64,000 bases of DNA from Metellina segmentata (GCA_947359465.1 OX375876.1:87264184-87328183), one strand, 5' to 3'; counted from the stretch's first letter, positions 12,201 through 27,200 are shown. A program made the numbers and translations. Notes: a model not told the origin generated them from the letters alone.

Positions 12201-15200
12201 AATAATCCTTAAAATTTCATTGCTTTATGAACAAATAAATCCCTGTGTGAAAGGCTGTTACTGGCTAATGAGTGATGGAGCTGTGTGATGTAAAAGAGGG
12301 AAATTAACTTTCACCAATTAGGGGAAAGAACAAAAATTTTAAGAGACCTAAACATTTAATTAACGAAACAAAACACACAAAAAAACATATACATTTTGGT
12401 TATAAAACATCCCCTTCCCCCATTATCCCCTTCGTTTGTGCACATTGATAGAAGAAAACTAAGGTGCAATTTCCAGCAGGGTTGGCAAGTTGGGCCCAGC
12501 CCAGAAAAACCCGGGCATGTTTTTCTGGGAGGGCCCACCAACAAAAACCCACTGGGTTTTTGTAAATAATCTGACATATATATATATACAAACCCACCTG
12601 GTATTTTTATGTTCGTATTAGAGAGAATGTATGTACTGTATACAAAAAAATTAAATCATAATATCATTAAACTTCTAACAAAAACAGTTGATAAAATCAA
12701 CAGAGAGAATTTACAGGAAAATATAATATACTATTACAAAAGACTATAATTAACATGAAATATAACATTCCTTCGAATAACAACATTTTAGATTGAGCTT
12801 TTTATTCTAACAAAATGTAATATTTGACGGTTACAAAATCACTTCCATCAAAGATGCAATAGCTGCACCAAATTGCACTTAACAATGTGTTTAATTAAAA
12901 TGTTTAAGAATATTAAAGGGATTAGCATTTAGTGTTTATTTTGTTTTTAATATGTACAGTTATTATCTGTAACATTAAAGAATTATTGCTTTTGCATTTA
13001 ACTTTTTTTTTTTCATTAGAAAAATCAAGAGTTCCTATGTAATGCTATATATTTATCCTTAGAATGGCTCCAAAATGTTTTTGCATAAAATTGCTTCAAA
13101 ACAGTGTTTTTGAAGAAATCTGATATATATATATATGCTACAAATTCAACATTTTTATACCACAAATTGGTACTTTTGCTGCTCCAACCAGTAGGGTAGT
13201 TGTTAAAAAAGGTGTGTGTGTGAGGGTGCTCATTTTTGAAGAATTTCAACCACCTGTCTGTGTGATTTCCCCCCCCCCCCAATCAACCAGTTTCCACTTG
13301 AATGGTAACTGTTTTTCCTGTGACACACAGAGGTATTTAGATAATTTTACAGGACATGATTTTAAAAAAAAGTACGTTTACTTTGAAATTATAAAATGGG
13401 GTATGCTTTAGATTGAATAAAAAAGTGAGTCTGCCCCCCCCAACCCAAGGATGTGGCCAAGGGGAGGTCCGGACTCCTCCTTCAGCTAAATTGGACCCAT
13501 AGACTCTAATGTTAAAGCATTTTACTTAATTAAAATTTCATATTATGAACACCCCCCCCCCAACAAAATCCTGGCTACATGCTTGCCCCCCCCCCCCGAC
13601 CACTTCACTGGTTCCTACATCAAGCAAAAAAGATCAAGTTAGAATCATATTCTACAATTATTTATAAATACCCAAAAAACCCACCCGGGCTGGGTTTTTC
13701 TAGAAAAACTCGGGTTTTTGCCAACCCTGATTTCCAGTGAAGCGTCTGGGGCAAAAGCACTAATGTCTAGTTTTACAAGAAAATGGCTGGACTGATGGTT
13801 TTAAATATTTCGAACCCAACATCATAGTTGATCTGAAGCAATATTTCTTATTGATATTATTCTAACACTAGCAAAATACCCGACCTTACTCTGTTTGAAT
13901 TGATTTACTCTAGATTGAAGAGATAATCAAAATATATAATGACTAACGTTTTTTATAAATTTATTTTAACACCTTTCGACATCTTTATATTTTCTACAAC
14001 TTACTTTGGACACAAATCCTACACTTGCATATCCATTCATGTAATACATTTCACATACATCGCACAATTGCTGTATGACAAAGCTACAAAATGACGAAAG
14101 GTGATACTAAGGTTACTACTATAAAAGACGATTTTGAGGGAGATTTTGAATTCCCTTTCTTAAGTTATTTTCATGTTCAACTCAATTAATTAAAATTACG
14201 ATTTACTTCGAGTGCTCTCGCACTCATAGTCAACAAAACAATGTTTTTTTACTTGTGGCACTTTTGCCTCCGGTATGCGACATTGAAATTTTGCAATCTT
14301 CTCCTTTCATTATTACAACGAATTTTTTAATATTGGAAAAAGTTCTAGTTTGGATTTTTAAACATTATTATTCTTTCAGTAACGGCATTATTCTTTCAAT
14401 AATGACATAACTACACTTAAAATTTACTGAAAATGTATACTGACTTACCTAACATTTTTAAGTCTAATACTTTGTGGTGCTGTTGCATGTGATGAGAAGG
14501 AAAACACATATATTAAAATAATAAATATTTAAAACAGAAAACAGTAAAATAGAACAAAATAAAAGATGTCGGAAAAATTGTTCTAAGGATATTAATTTGT
14601 GATTCATTTTTATCTATTGATCTCACACAGTTGCCACAATTTACAACTAAAAGTGCACAAAATTTAGAAATGTGAAATTAATTCAGAGCCAAAGAAACAG
14701 AAAATATCATTGCTCACGCGATCTTGTTCATTCTCGTTTCGTTGTAAAATATCGTATGTCTCAAATACTCCGAAATCGTTTTCATTGCGCAAAGAACAAA
14801 AATAAGACTCGAAATAAATGAAATATCAGAGCTGAAATTCCATTAAGAAATATAATTTTTTGAAGAATAATTACTTTTTCAGCAGTACTGGTAAAGCAAT
14901 CGTAATATTCAATAGACATTCCAATTTTTCCAAAACTAACAAATTATGGTTGATTTAAGTATACTTACTCAGGTGTTTTAGCATGAAACGCATCTAAATA
15001 TAACAATAAAGAAATGTTTAATATTTCATTCACTAAACTAATAGATAATGTATGAAATAAAATACACTGCAATCAAATATCTGGAATATAATTCATGGGA
15101 TGCCTGCACAAACACACAAACACAAAATCGAGCATAGAACAGAAAGACGGACAGACAGACTTTCACAACCAATTCCACTCACTAAATGAAGATAAGTACT

Positions 15201-18200
15201 CACTGTATGCAAATTTCCATGAAAATATCTTAAACCGCGTGGACGTGTATAGGGCACAACATACAGACAGACACCAAACGAGAAAAAGGCGGATTTGGCA
15301 TCAGAAGGGTCCAAAACGGATAGAAAACTTGAAATGGGTCGAAAATATTGAATGTACAAACAAACACTCCATTCTTATTTATATAGATGAATCTAAATTC
15401 TCGTTGGTTATCTATTTGATTTCCTAATGAGACGTTTTAACATGGAGCTCAAATATACACTAGAGGTTGAACTTCTATTATGCATTGATGCGTTTTAATA
15501 ATACGTACGATTTTCGTGCAATGTACTAGATCTAGTAGGTATTGGAATAGCTGTGGTTTACTTAACGATATAGTAAGCAATGTGAATATATTAGCACATT
15601 GAGTTTAAAATTTGAAATATATTTTTAAAAACATTCTGAAATAATGTACAGTTAGAACAAAAAGTGAATAACCGAAGAAAAAGAGGAATCCCTAGAATTT
15701 TGTGACCTTTTTTATAAGCAACCTAAGATCAAACCACTCTACAAGATGGTAATTTGGTCGGGTGAGTCTTGTTTCCCACTTCTGGCTGAGTTTATATCTG
15801 GCAAACGCCATCCCAAGACTAATACAGACTGCTTGTTGCCAATAGTGAAACATGGCAGGTTCTGTGGTGGTTTGGGCAGCCATATCGTGGTTTTCTGTGA
15901 CCCCATAATTACTCTACAAGGACACATTAAGGCCAAGAATTATGTGAACATTTTGGCTGATCAAGTCCATCCCATGATACAAACTTTGTTCCCCAATGGT
16001 GGTTGCGTCTTCCAAGGCGACAAAGCTCCTGTTAACACAGCTCACATCATCCAGGATTAATTTTCAGAGCACAAAGATTATTTGTTGCATCTCCCCTGAC
16101 CACCACAGTCACCAGACCTCAATATTATTGTATCTTTGTGGTTTACATTGGAAAGGAAAGTGCATGATTACAATCCATCGCCATCTGAACTTGTACCATT
16201 CTTCTTGCAAAACGGGGGCAAGTTTCCCTAGGCAAGCATATAGGAACTGTATTTATCCATTCTGAGAAGACTGCAAACTGTTTTGAATGCCAACGGTTTT
16301 CCTACACCATTGTAGGCAAGGTTACAGGTTGTTTTTTTTGGTGCTTCCATATTTTTGTCCAATTTCTGTATATTGTTAACAATTTTAAAGTGTTCCAAAG
16401 GAGGTTAGACATGTTTGGTGTAGGGGATTTTTTTTTGACAAGTTTTGTTTAACATTTATTTCTTGTTTAGGATATAAAAGTGGTTTGGTGACTACAAAAG
16501 TGGCTACATGTTAGCATCGTGTTGGGGTGGCTATGACAACTGACCCATCAAATATTTCTCTTTGATCTCTTAAAACAAGTTACTTACAGATCTGTTTATC
16601 AATGGATACTATTTTTATGCATATACCATTCAATATATTATGCATGGTATTTTTTTTTGTTGTTGTTGTTAATTTTGATTTACTCTTTTCATGAAATAGT
16701 AGGTTAGGTGTAAACTGTCCTTTCAAGTAGAATTTTGTTATTTCTGATAAAGAGCAATCTTTTATCCTAAACTCTCAGACATGTTTAACAAATCATCACT
16801 ATCTTGTAACCAGAACCACTGATTTATATATCTCATGTCTAATAAGTACATACAAAATTAATTAAAATCCTAAGAATCTGATTTGAATTAAATAAATCCG
16901 ATTTTAATTTTAAAAATTCTGATAGGATTCAAATGAGATTAAAACGTTTTGTGAAAATAATAACTATTACACACACAGATTTTCCATCATTGCTACATCT
17001 GTATTTGTAGAAAGAATATTTTCAACTTTACAGTTTGGACTACAGTTTTAATGCGTAAAACTAAGCTGAGTAACGAAATAGTCAAAAATTTAGCATTGAT
17101 TTAATTATAAGAAAAAAGTTTTAATCTTTCAAAAATTAGTTCTGTTATATTTTCTACTCTTACAAATTAATATTTGAATATAAATTAATGTGATTCACAC
17201 ACACGATAATTACACTGATTTGCATGTCTCGTGTCAAACATAAAAGCAACATTAATTAAAATCTTAAAAATCCGATGTGATAAAAAATCTTATTTAAATC
17301 AAATAAACCACTCTGTTTAGTGCACCACAATCCTACCGATTTTATCAATTTGAAACTATCCTAATAAATATTTTTTGTAGTTTCCTTCAGGTATATGTGA
17401 TAGCCCTTGCTATTCTTTTGATGCTTGTATTTATACAAGAGAAAAAAGTGCTGATGACATGGCAAAATCACCTTTTTCTTAATGGTGACGAAATATCGTA
17501 CACTGACGCATTCGCCAAGATTGCCGTCGTATAAATTGAGTTCTGTAAAGGAATTATTGAGCTTCTGGTTGTTCTCACTTTTGTATCAAATGTATTTCAG
17601 ATGTGATATTGATTTTCTCTTGTGTGTATATGATTCATATGGTTGAAAATACGTAGCGTATTTTGGATGATATAAAAGGAGCCATAAATGTCAATTGATA
17701 CAGTCGGCTGGCATACCAAAAGGGTTTTATTGTTTTGTCCTCTTTCAAGGGCATATATTCTTGTTATTTTATTATCTGTTGTTCTAATGCTAATGCGCAA
17801 ATAAATTTGTGGTTTTAGCTCTATGAAAATCAATATTAAAGGAGAATATTTTGCAAGATTTGAAAAAATGTTTAGTGAGTGTTTTAAAACTAATCAAAAG
17901 CACTTCTAACCATTTTTCTGCTTAAGGAAAACTAACGAAATGTTAAATAGGCAATAAGTTAAAGGCGTTTGTTGGATTATTTTATTTTATACAATATTTA
18001 ATAGAATAAAATTCATAACATGCGATTTCGAATATTTTAAGATCATTCGATTTGTGTCACTAAAACATGGTTTTCAATCGATGTTGAAATATTGAAACGT
18101 GCGTCAAAAGTAAATATTTCCGGTGAACTATTTTAAAACGTAGACAATTTCGTATTCATATCTGAAACAGCTTCAATGACGTAATATTAGATTAACCAGC

Positions 18201-21200
18201 ATACACTTTGCCGTTTTTTAACTTCATAAAAATGATCCGTGACCCTAATTAGTTCGGTTTTTATCTGACACGTTCAGGCCACTTCAAAATTCGGGTTAAG
18301 TAATTAGAAAAGGTTGAGAATGAAATATGTTTAAAGAGGGGCTGGAGGCCGGGCGGCAATTGACTTTAAAATCACTCAGCTTATAAAGTTAGCGGATAGG
18401 GTAGGCGAGCTAGCATGAAAGTATTTATGATAAAAATTTTAAAAGGCCGTTTTTTTGGTCGTTTGAGTTGGCTCATGTCCCAGATCCGAGTGCCGTCGTA
18501 CCTAACGCAACTTCCATGTTGCATTGTTCATTAATTCATCCTCTTATGCGAGGACTTGAAAACTGATTCTGCGTTTGTGTCGGCTTATGTGGTGGCGTGT
18601 AGGAAGAGCGGGGGATGGATTTTCAAAGGATTCTTTTTCCATGCTCGTCTCTTCAGACTGATGTATGTGGAGACATTTTTTTTCTTTCTAAACGCTTGCC
18701 TCCTCAGCAAGGGAAAGTTCTTCACTTTTGTTTAATCGGGTTCTCCGTTGTAGTTTTATTTTGCTTTCTTTGTTTGTTTACTCGCAAAATGCACAGTCAA
18801 TTGCTTACGACACAAAGTCTTGGTGGCGGTTGCTTTTGGCACTTCTAATACCTTTTGAGTTGAGGTGACTCTCGGTATGATTTTATTTTCAAGATAGAAA
18901 AAGGTAGTTCACCAGATTACACCTTGGCGACAAATATAAATTAAAAAGAAAAAATACATGTTAATTATTCATCAACTGTTACAAACTTTGAAAATATTTA
19001 TTCAAGCATCCCCTAATGAAATAGGACAAGATCCGTTTCGATGGCAACAGACAGGAGTTGACTTTGTCTGCAAGCAGTTCTTGTACACACTATAAATGAT
19101 TTTATGCGAATTGTAATCAAATATATTTTTATTTAGCAAATAGTACATTGTAAAATTACTAAGTAAAGAAATTATTATTTTCAAGTGGGGAAAAAAACTA
19201 TTTTAAAGTCTTAAAAAAACGCTATTTTTATTTGTTTCATTTTGTACAAAATCCATATCGCACCCCGGCAAGAAAAGTGACACAAATCAAAATATAAAAA
19301 TTTTGATGTTATGTCATTGAAAAATATGGATGAGGTGTCCCAGCGTGTTATATACTAACCTAAAATTTAAAAGAAGCTTATATTTCAAAAAAGTTTTATA
19401 GTATCCTTTGAGTTGATGTTTCTCAAATTCTGCAATTTTGAGTTGTGTCCCTTTTCTTGCCGGGGTGCGATATATCGCCTCCTGAGTGCTAGACAGATGG
19501 ATACTGAAGGGTGGCGAACTTGAGCCATGCTCCCGGTGAATGTGCTATTCTCAAACAGCGCTTACCCACTAAGCTGCCCATCGTCCTAGAAACGTGCCGC
19601 TGTCAAACAAAGCCTCGAGTAGCCGAATCGCCCTAAAAATATCCTAACTTCCCGAGAAAATTACGAAAAAAAAAATTCTTTTTCTTAACAAACTTTGCAT
19701 TAAATTCTTTACAAATCAAATAAAAAAATTCGCTGCATTTAAAAAATAAAAATCAATTGTCAATCTTTCAAAATATGTCTCGTTTAAATCTTTTCGCCCT
19801 CGGGTCATCGGCCTTGAAGGGCACATCTCCTTAGGGTGTTTGTGAGCTTTCACTGACCCGAGGTACCTACTCAATATTTCCTTTTCTCGTGGTATTTACT
19901 GTCTTCAGTAAACACGGTGAGTCACGCTCCCACACACACAGAGAATACCCAAGCGATATTTTCTACTTTCATTTCATTCTATATTCATTATCAATCTTTT
20001 CCACCTTTTTACGACATTTATAAATTTGAAGTTGTTTGTTTTGTGTTTGGCCAAACTCAAAGACCCTAAAAACAATCAACCTTGGTTTTTCCAGATGGAG
20101 CGACATATCTAACGAAATATTAAAAAACATGCGTAAAGTACAAAACTGCTCACTTTTTGCAAAATTAACAAAAAATCTAAAATTGTTCATTTTGCGATTT
20201 GCATCGTTTATTCAATGTAACCAAACACTTGGAAGATCCACTTAAATTTTTCGGTTGGATAATTGCACCGTGTGCGTGTTGTGCTATTTTCTGCGCGATT
20301 GATTCTCGCTTTTGTCGCACATTTTAGGCTGGCTCTTTTTATTCTCTAACCTTGACTGGCCTTGCCACTGTACCGTTGCGAAACAATAGAATACCCATTC
20401 ATTGATTCGTTTGAGTAATAAATTGAGTACATTACTTAACGCCATCTCGCATCTTTGCTGTTGCGCCATTTCTTTTTTTCAGCTATAGTGCTCTTTAAGA
20501 ATACTGGTTATAATTGCTGTTGCCTTCGTATAAAACGTTTCAGGTATTGCTTAAGTATCGCAACTTATTTGAACCTTTTTTATATAAAATATATTAAACA
20601 CCTGGAATATTTTACCTGTTTCTTTTGTTTTCATGTATGTGATCAACATACAATAAAAAGTTTAGGTTCTGCATTTACATTTCTTTCTTTTTCACTTGAG
20701 AATATTTGTTTGGGGGCAGTTTTGCATTTTCTGTCATTTTTAAAATAAAAGTAAAAGTTTTTTATTACTAATTGCAACTCTCGGAACCAAGATCAATAGT
20801 TGCCAAAGTTAAAACATTCAGTAGTAGCTTCGTGCGACTTCTCATTGGAACACCGATTAGAAAGAATGTACTCTCCAATTTCGGAAGTGATTTTGATGGT
20901 GCCAAAGAAAAACAATTAAGAAGTTAAGCTTCAAATATGGCGACTGGGTTTTAAAATGTGATGGCCAAAACCTAATTTATGGTTGCAAAATACGACTAAT
21001 TTCGAATTTTGTTAATACTGATGAAATATAGAAACTCGCGTGTAACTAACTTTCGTCTGTCCTAATTTGTTATCAATTTCATGGCACCTGATATTATAAG
21101 TATGACATCAATGTGAGCTGTCTAGTGGTTTTTAGTTTCTGTTTAATATGATTGGTTTATTTGTGAAAGTTGGCTTAAATGAAACTGGGAAGTGGCTAGA

Positions 21201-24200
21201 ATTCGAAGGTCAAGTCAATCCCTTTGATACACGCATCTCGCAAATAGCATTTTGAACCTACAGATTTGTCCTAGGTTCTTTGACGAAGTTAGTACTATTG
21301 CCGCATTGAAAGCGATTTATATAGCATCTAACATTCATTCCCATTTTAAGACTGATCATAAGCAAGAGAGTTTATGCATGAGCTTTACTCTTTTAAGTTT
21401 GTTGTCATTCAGATTGGATTTTTTTTTACAGTGTGGGAGTCATAATATCTTATTTTTGACGAATAAACATCTATGTAAAACATTCTCAAAAATGTAGTTA
21501 AGTGTTATACCGTTTGTACTATTGACAAATTCTACCGTAAATTGCGGCTGTTAGTGTAACTTAAATGAAATGTTACGAAAAATTTAAATACAAGAGTATA
21601 CGATTTTTTTAATACGATAAATTTAGTTTTGATCATGTCAACTGATTTTCGAATTTTTCATTTGCTATTATGCTTAATTCTGTATTAAAGCTCGAGATAT
21701 TTCATTCAATTTTGTGCTCAAGAATTTTTACAAAATTGTGTATCTAATTTTCCGTCTCCAATTCGCACTTTAATCCGTAGGTCCCGATCCTCTTGTGGCA
21801 AAATAAAGAGCCATAGAGCGACAAACCCTCAAAATTGCTTGAAATCAGCTTCCACACCTCATCTAACTGCCTTTTCTCGAATGAAAAACGTAGCATCTGT
21901 TGATTGAAGAAAAAAATATTTTTTTCTCCAAGTCGTTTTTAAAATTAGAAATTCGCGTTTATGTTGATACATCAGAATCCAGTCTGAAGATTTTTAATCT
22001 CAGCTGGTGCGACAGCTGCGAGCAAGTTTCGGTTCTCTTTTCGGGCCCTTCCTATCTGTCGTATTTTAAGCTCGTTTCCTTTCAAAGCGCGAAAGTGCGC
22101 GCGACCACCCTTTCGTTGTTGCCTGCAGCAGAGCAGGTCTCGGAACTCCTCATTCAACAAGAGGTCGGCCTCGGTTACGGCGTGTGACTAGCGGATTTTA
22201 TGATTTCGTTGAGGACCCGAATCCAAACTGGTTTTCACGCTGCCAAATAGAACGTAATGCTGAAAGTCAGAATCACTTAGAAATGGCATTCCTTTTTGAA
22301 CATGTAAATTACGATGCCTAGATAATGAAACTGGCGATTAGATTATAATTTTTGAAATAAAAATAAGATAAAAGGAATGAATTTTCGGTTAGTTTTATTG
22401 AATTTATTTTAAAAATTTTGCTATTGAGACAAATTACTTTTTCTGTATCGTCAAAATATTCAAAAGTCAGCAATTTAGTAGTAATAATTATATTCGATAA
22501 TTATAAGATATTTTCTTGCTTAGTTGGTTGCTCTGTCAATTTTACTACATCAGGGCCGATTAGACAAGGACACCTACAGTTTAAAATGGATTCCAAACCA
22601 CTACAAACGCTAATGCTTTCCCAGCTTAGAATTTGAGCTATCAGCTAGTTATTTATTACAAGCAGTCAATTGAAAATCTCTACTGGGTCATTCATTCCAT
22701 ATGGGGACACCTAAAGGGTGTTGCACCATAGTCATGGATTTTTTTCAAATTTTTACCATAGATAGACATGGCAGTGAAACCCTTAGATCTCAAATTTTTT
22801 TTAAATTTTGGCCAATATTAGCCAAGATACAAAAAATTTAAAATTGGTCAATTTTACAAAATGGCGGCCATCTTGGATTTGCCACATTGTCTATACAGGG
22901 CCCTAACTATAGAACTAAATGTTGAAATTTAGTTATTTTGGTACCAAATGGAAGCCATTTAGTTCAGGATTGTACATAACATACAAAACCAGTGGTAATT
23001 TTACATTTTAGTGGAGTTTTTTACTTGTAAAGTGAAAAATTCACTTTTAAAAACAGTCGACTTTAAAGGGCTATAAAAAAATGAACCCTCTTATTTTTCT
23101 CTTAAACTTTGTGTAAGTATTAACTAACATATGTACTTTAATCTGAGAAAAATTCAGAGCATGCAACGCATTTTTCATTTTTGAAAAAAAGCTATTCTAC
23201 TGACAGCATGGATTTCAAAAGGTGGTCATCTTACAGTGCAAAAATGACCATAACTTAAATTACAATGGTTAAATTTGAATTTTTATGATTTACTAATTCA
23301 AAGCAAGCATGTATTATTTCATGTTTATATATCAATATGCATAGCAAACGAAACGTTCAAACACAAATTGCAAATTCAATTCTAAAACAACATTTGAAAT
23401 AAAAAAGATGAATAAATTTTTTTTGCTAAAATATATTATATTTAATTGAGAATTAAATTATTGTTTGATAAAATATATTTAAAATAATTTTTACTCTTTT
23501 AAATACTAAATATTGTTTGCTTAACTATGTAGAAGGTATTTAGGTCATCAAAGAGTTGCAAAGTTCTTTTTGAGTTCCATGTTGGAGATGGAATGTTTTG
23601 TTTGAAAAAAACTCAAAGTATCATTGTGTACTGAGTTTATTTCTGTCTTTAAATTGTCTCCTCATGATTCAGAAGTATTAAAAAGGAGAATTTATCACCT
23701 AATTCCAGATGAAGAGATCTATGAAAGCGGAAGTATCTGCAGGTTTCACAAGGATAAATTTTTAAAGTGGTACAAGTTGAAACGGAAAACATGTGACCCA
23801 TTTAACCAACATACAAACATTCAAGATCAAAATGTCAGAAAATAATTTCCCTGGATTTATCTTTGGCAAATCCTGAAATACTTATTTCTGGAAAAAAGTT
23901 GTACAAAATTGTGTTTCTTCGGTGGCTCTATCAGATACTGATGCAGTGATTATGAAACCTGACATGGATACTGATTATAGAGATTCTACAGTAGTGATAG
24001 AAGAACTGAACAAATGTGTGAAAAATGTTTATAAATTTTGCTCACTACGGCCAAGAGAATGTGACTGTTGGAAGTAAAGGTATTTATTCAATGTGTGTTT
24101 GTATATATCATCAAAATGTTAAACTCACGGTTCATGCTATTCATGTAAATAACTGTATCATTATTAAAAAAACTAGTTTGTAGCTTTGATTCAGAGACAT

Positions 24201-27200
24201 GCATGGTGCACCACAGGTGTGATTAGTGTCCATCTCCAGAAATACGTAAAGAATATTTAATGAGAAATGACAAATTAGAAATATGCAGTCAAATTACTTA
24301 TGAACAATGGGCAGACTGATGGGGCAGAATTCAAACCATTAATTACATGGAAACTAGAATTGGAGAAAAACATCAAATAGCACCAGACCAACATTCCAAA
24401 ATGAACAATATGTTGCATGTGTGTATGGAATGGTGTATTGTTGCATGTGTGTATAATTGGTGGATTGGAAATTTTTTGAAATGCTGTGAGGAATATAATG
24501 ATTACAAAATTATGTTCATGCATCTAGTGCATCCTCTATACATGGCTAGAGCCTTTAGATACCTGTTGAATTGCTTATGAACACATATTAAAAGTCACAT
24601 CTTATCCCGCAACTATAACAGATAAAACATACCACATTGTTCCTGATGAAAATCAATTAATTGAACTATCGTTCCAAAACTACAAGACAGCTGGAATTAT
24701 GAAGGACTTATGCTTTTTACTTTGTGTTAATGAGGCGAACATTTTTATTTTGCTCAATATTTATCTTTAAAGACTTGTTTTTAAAAAAAAAATTCAGTGC
24801 TCAGAAATATTAGCGTTATTTTGTCAATTTCAAGAACACAATTAGATTTACTACAATGATATTCTTTATATTGGACCAGCTTAAAATATTTAAGTATGTC
24901 AACTGTGATAAATTTTGTTTTTTATTGAGCCTATATCAATCCGTATCTTATGAGTGTTTGTGTTGTACAAGACGAGAAACTATTAAGTAAAAGAATTTCA
25001 CTGGTTGTTTTGAACGAATGTACCCTAAGCATAAATGCAATTTTTTGCAAAAATACTGGAATTAATTATTGTAAAATGCATAACATTCTGAAAAATATAT
25101 ATATTTTTAATTTAAATAAATAAAAACATTTTTCTACGGTGCTTTTTATAAGTACTTTTTGAATAAAAGCCATGCTATAAAACAAATTTTAAATAATTTG
25201 ATACTGTATTGATACATAAACATGAAATAATACAAGCTTGCTTTGAATTAGTACATCATAAAAATTCAAATTTAACCATTGTAATTTTTAAGTTATGGTC
25301 ATTTTTGCACTTTAAGATGACCACCTTTTGAAATCCATGCTGTCATTAGAATAGCTTTTATTCAAAAATGAAAAATATGTTGCACGCTCTGAATTTTTCT
25401 CAGATTAAAGTACATATGTTAGTTAATACTTACACAAAGTTTAAGAGAAAAATAAGAGGGTTCATTTTTTTTATAGCCTTTTAAAGTCGACTGTTTTTAA
25501 AAGTGAATTTTTCACTTTACAAGTAAAAAACTCCACTAAAATGTAAAAGTACCACTGGTTTTGTATGTTATGTACAATCCTAAACTAAATGGCTTCCATT
25601 TGGTACCAAAATAACTAAATTTCAACAATTAGTTCTATAGTTAGGGCCCTGTATAGACAGTGTGGCAAATCCAAGATGGCCGCCATTTTGTAAAACTGAC
25701 CAATTTTTAAATTTTTGTGTCTCGGTTAATATTGGCCAAAATTTAAAAAAAATTGAGATCTAAGGGTTTTACTGCCATGTCTATCTGTGGTAAAAATTTG
25801 AAAAAAATCCACGACTATGGTGCAACAACTTTTTCTCAAAATGGGTGTTTTCACATGGAATGACCCTACTATTATAAGGAAGTGTTTGTTTTTCGTTATC
25901 AGTCCTGACGAATCTACGGCACTTACAATAATGGGATTTAGCACACTGCAATTTTTAGGTCGCAGCGAATTTTAAAATTCAATCTGGAACATTTTAAAAC
26001 GAATTCAATGGAATTTAATTGTTTTCTTTGGAATGGCAACAGCTTAAAAGATTGCATATTCTAAATTTATTTTTTTCGTTTCCGTTTTCATTTTGCGCGG
26101 AGGAAGCATTTGTCAGCAGACTAAAAAAAACAAATATAAATTTTTAACTGGAGTTATTTCGTTCATTTTTGTATCTCGTAGACCGGAAAAGATAGAGTTA
26201 AAATTTCAACGGATTTGAAATCCGCGGAAAATTTCACGTTAGAACACTATTTAAAAATAGAATTTTCTTAAAATTTTTTTTTTAATTAAATGGATCTCTT
26301 ATATTTTTTTGCAAGAGATTGTGACGTCACGTCAACCTTTGCGTTGCAAAAATAAACAGATTACATTTCCTGCACTCATATAATTTCAGCGAAGGAAAGC
26401 ATAAATAAAAAAATATTTTGACTGGCTTTGTTTAGTAATTTTTTGTAAAATCGTGATCGTAAAAAATACATTGAAAATTTCAACTGATTTGAAATCTGCG
26501 GAAATTTTTACGCTAGTAATATTCCTTATACATTTGATTTTCTTTTAATAAGTAATTTTTCAATTAAATATTTATATTTTTGCAAGAGATTGACGTCACG
26601 TGTTTGGATCTCTTAATTCGAAATTAGCCGCATTTGGCAACCCCGGGATGGCTGTTATCCCATAGGCTACGAATTCCCATTTTGTTTATAAAGCAAACCA
26701 ACACCATGTGCAACGCCGTTATGGCTGTTATCCAATAAGCTACGAGCAAACCAAATGGGAATTTGTTATTAATACATAGAGATTTATTAGTTTGTTTTCT
26801 CCCTTCAACCAACGTTTTCGACCTTTTTGGAATTGTGACAGGCAATGCCGTGCTGGCCACGCAGTGGCTAGTAATTAACATATACATAAAAAAAAGTAAC
26901 AATTTATTGGAAAAATAACTTTTAAGTCCATGAATACATTATTTTGAAGCATGTGTAAATATTTATCTATAGTGATAAAATTTAAAAATCAAGTTCTTCA
27001 ATACATCTCTGCATGTTTGACAACTGATGTGATGTAGGAAACAAAATGGAGTTTCAAAACACAAGGGAATATAAATTTAAACTTTTCCAATTTGCTTTTG
27101 ATAGCCATGAGTTAGTTTGTGCTCTTAAATATAAAGGTTCTGAGTTTAAATCAGGATTCTGAGTATAGATGTTCCCAGTGGTTTATAATCCATTTGTCAT

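Larger units (their letters stand above)
22685..25866. mobile_element. 3.18-kb DNA transposon with ~660-bp inverted arms and 4-bp TSD
   Basis: Ends GGGTCATTC and GAATGACCC. The arms, 22685 to about 23339 and about 25204 to 25866, are inverted copies that align over their whole length by eye. Shared landmarks include AAAATGGCGGCCATCTTGG, AGGGCCCTAACTATAGAACT and ACAGTCGACTTTAAA. TACT occurs directly outside both ends (22681-22684, 25867-25870). The 1.86-kb core has only broken reading frames. GGG termini with a 4-bp TSD recall Sola-group elements, but that assignment is an inference. It lies in CTDSPL intron 1. Confidence 0.88.

Noticed and set aside
15093..15427. Overlapping open frames of 88 and 110 codons
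   Set aside because: They lie in the 3' end of repeat family C, on both strands, and have low-complexity ACAGAC-type sequence.
18615..18848. 77-codon frame with a hydrophobic segment in intron 1
   Set aside because: No family resemblance, no splice context and amino-acid use typical of T-rich DNA.
21900..22187. 95-codon frame in a CpG-bearing patch
   Set aside because: Open on both strands and without recognised similarity; openness is explained by higher GC content.
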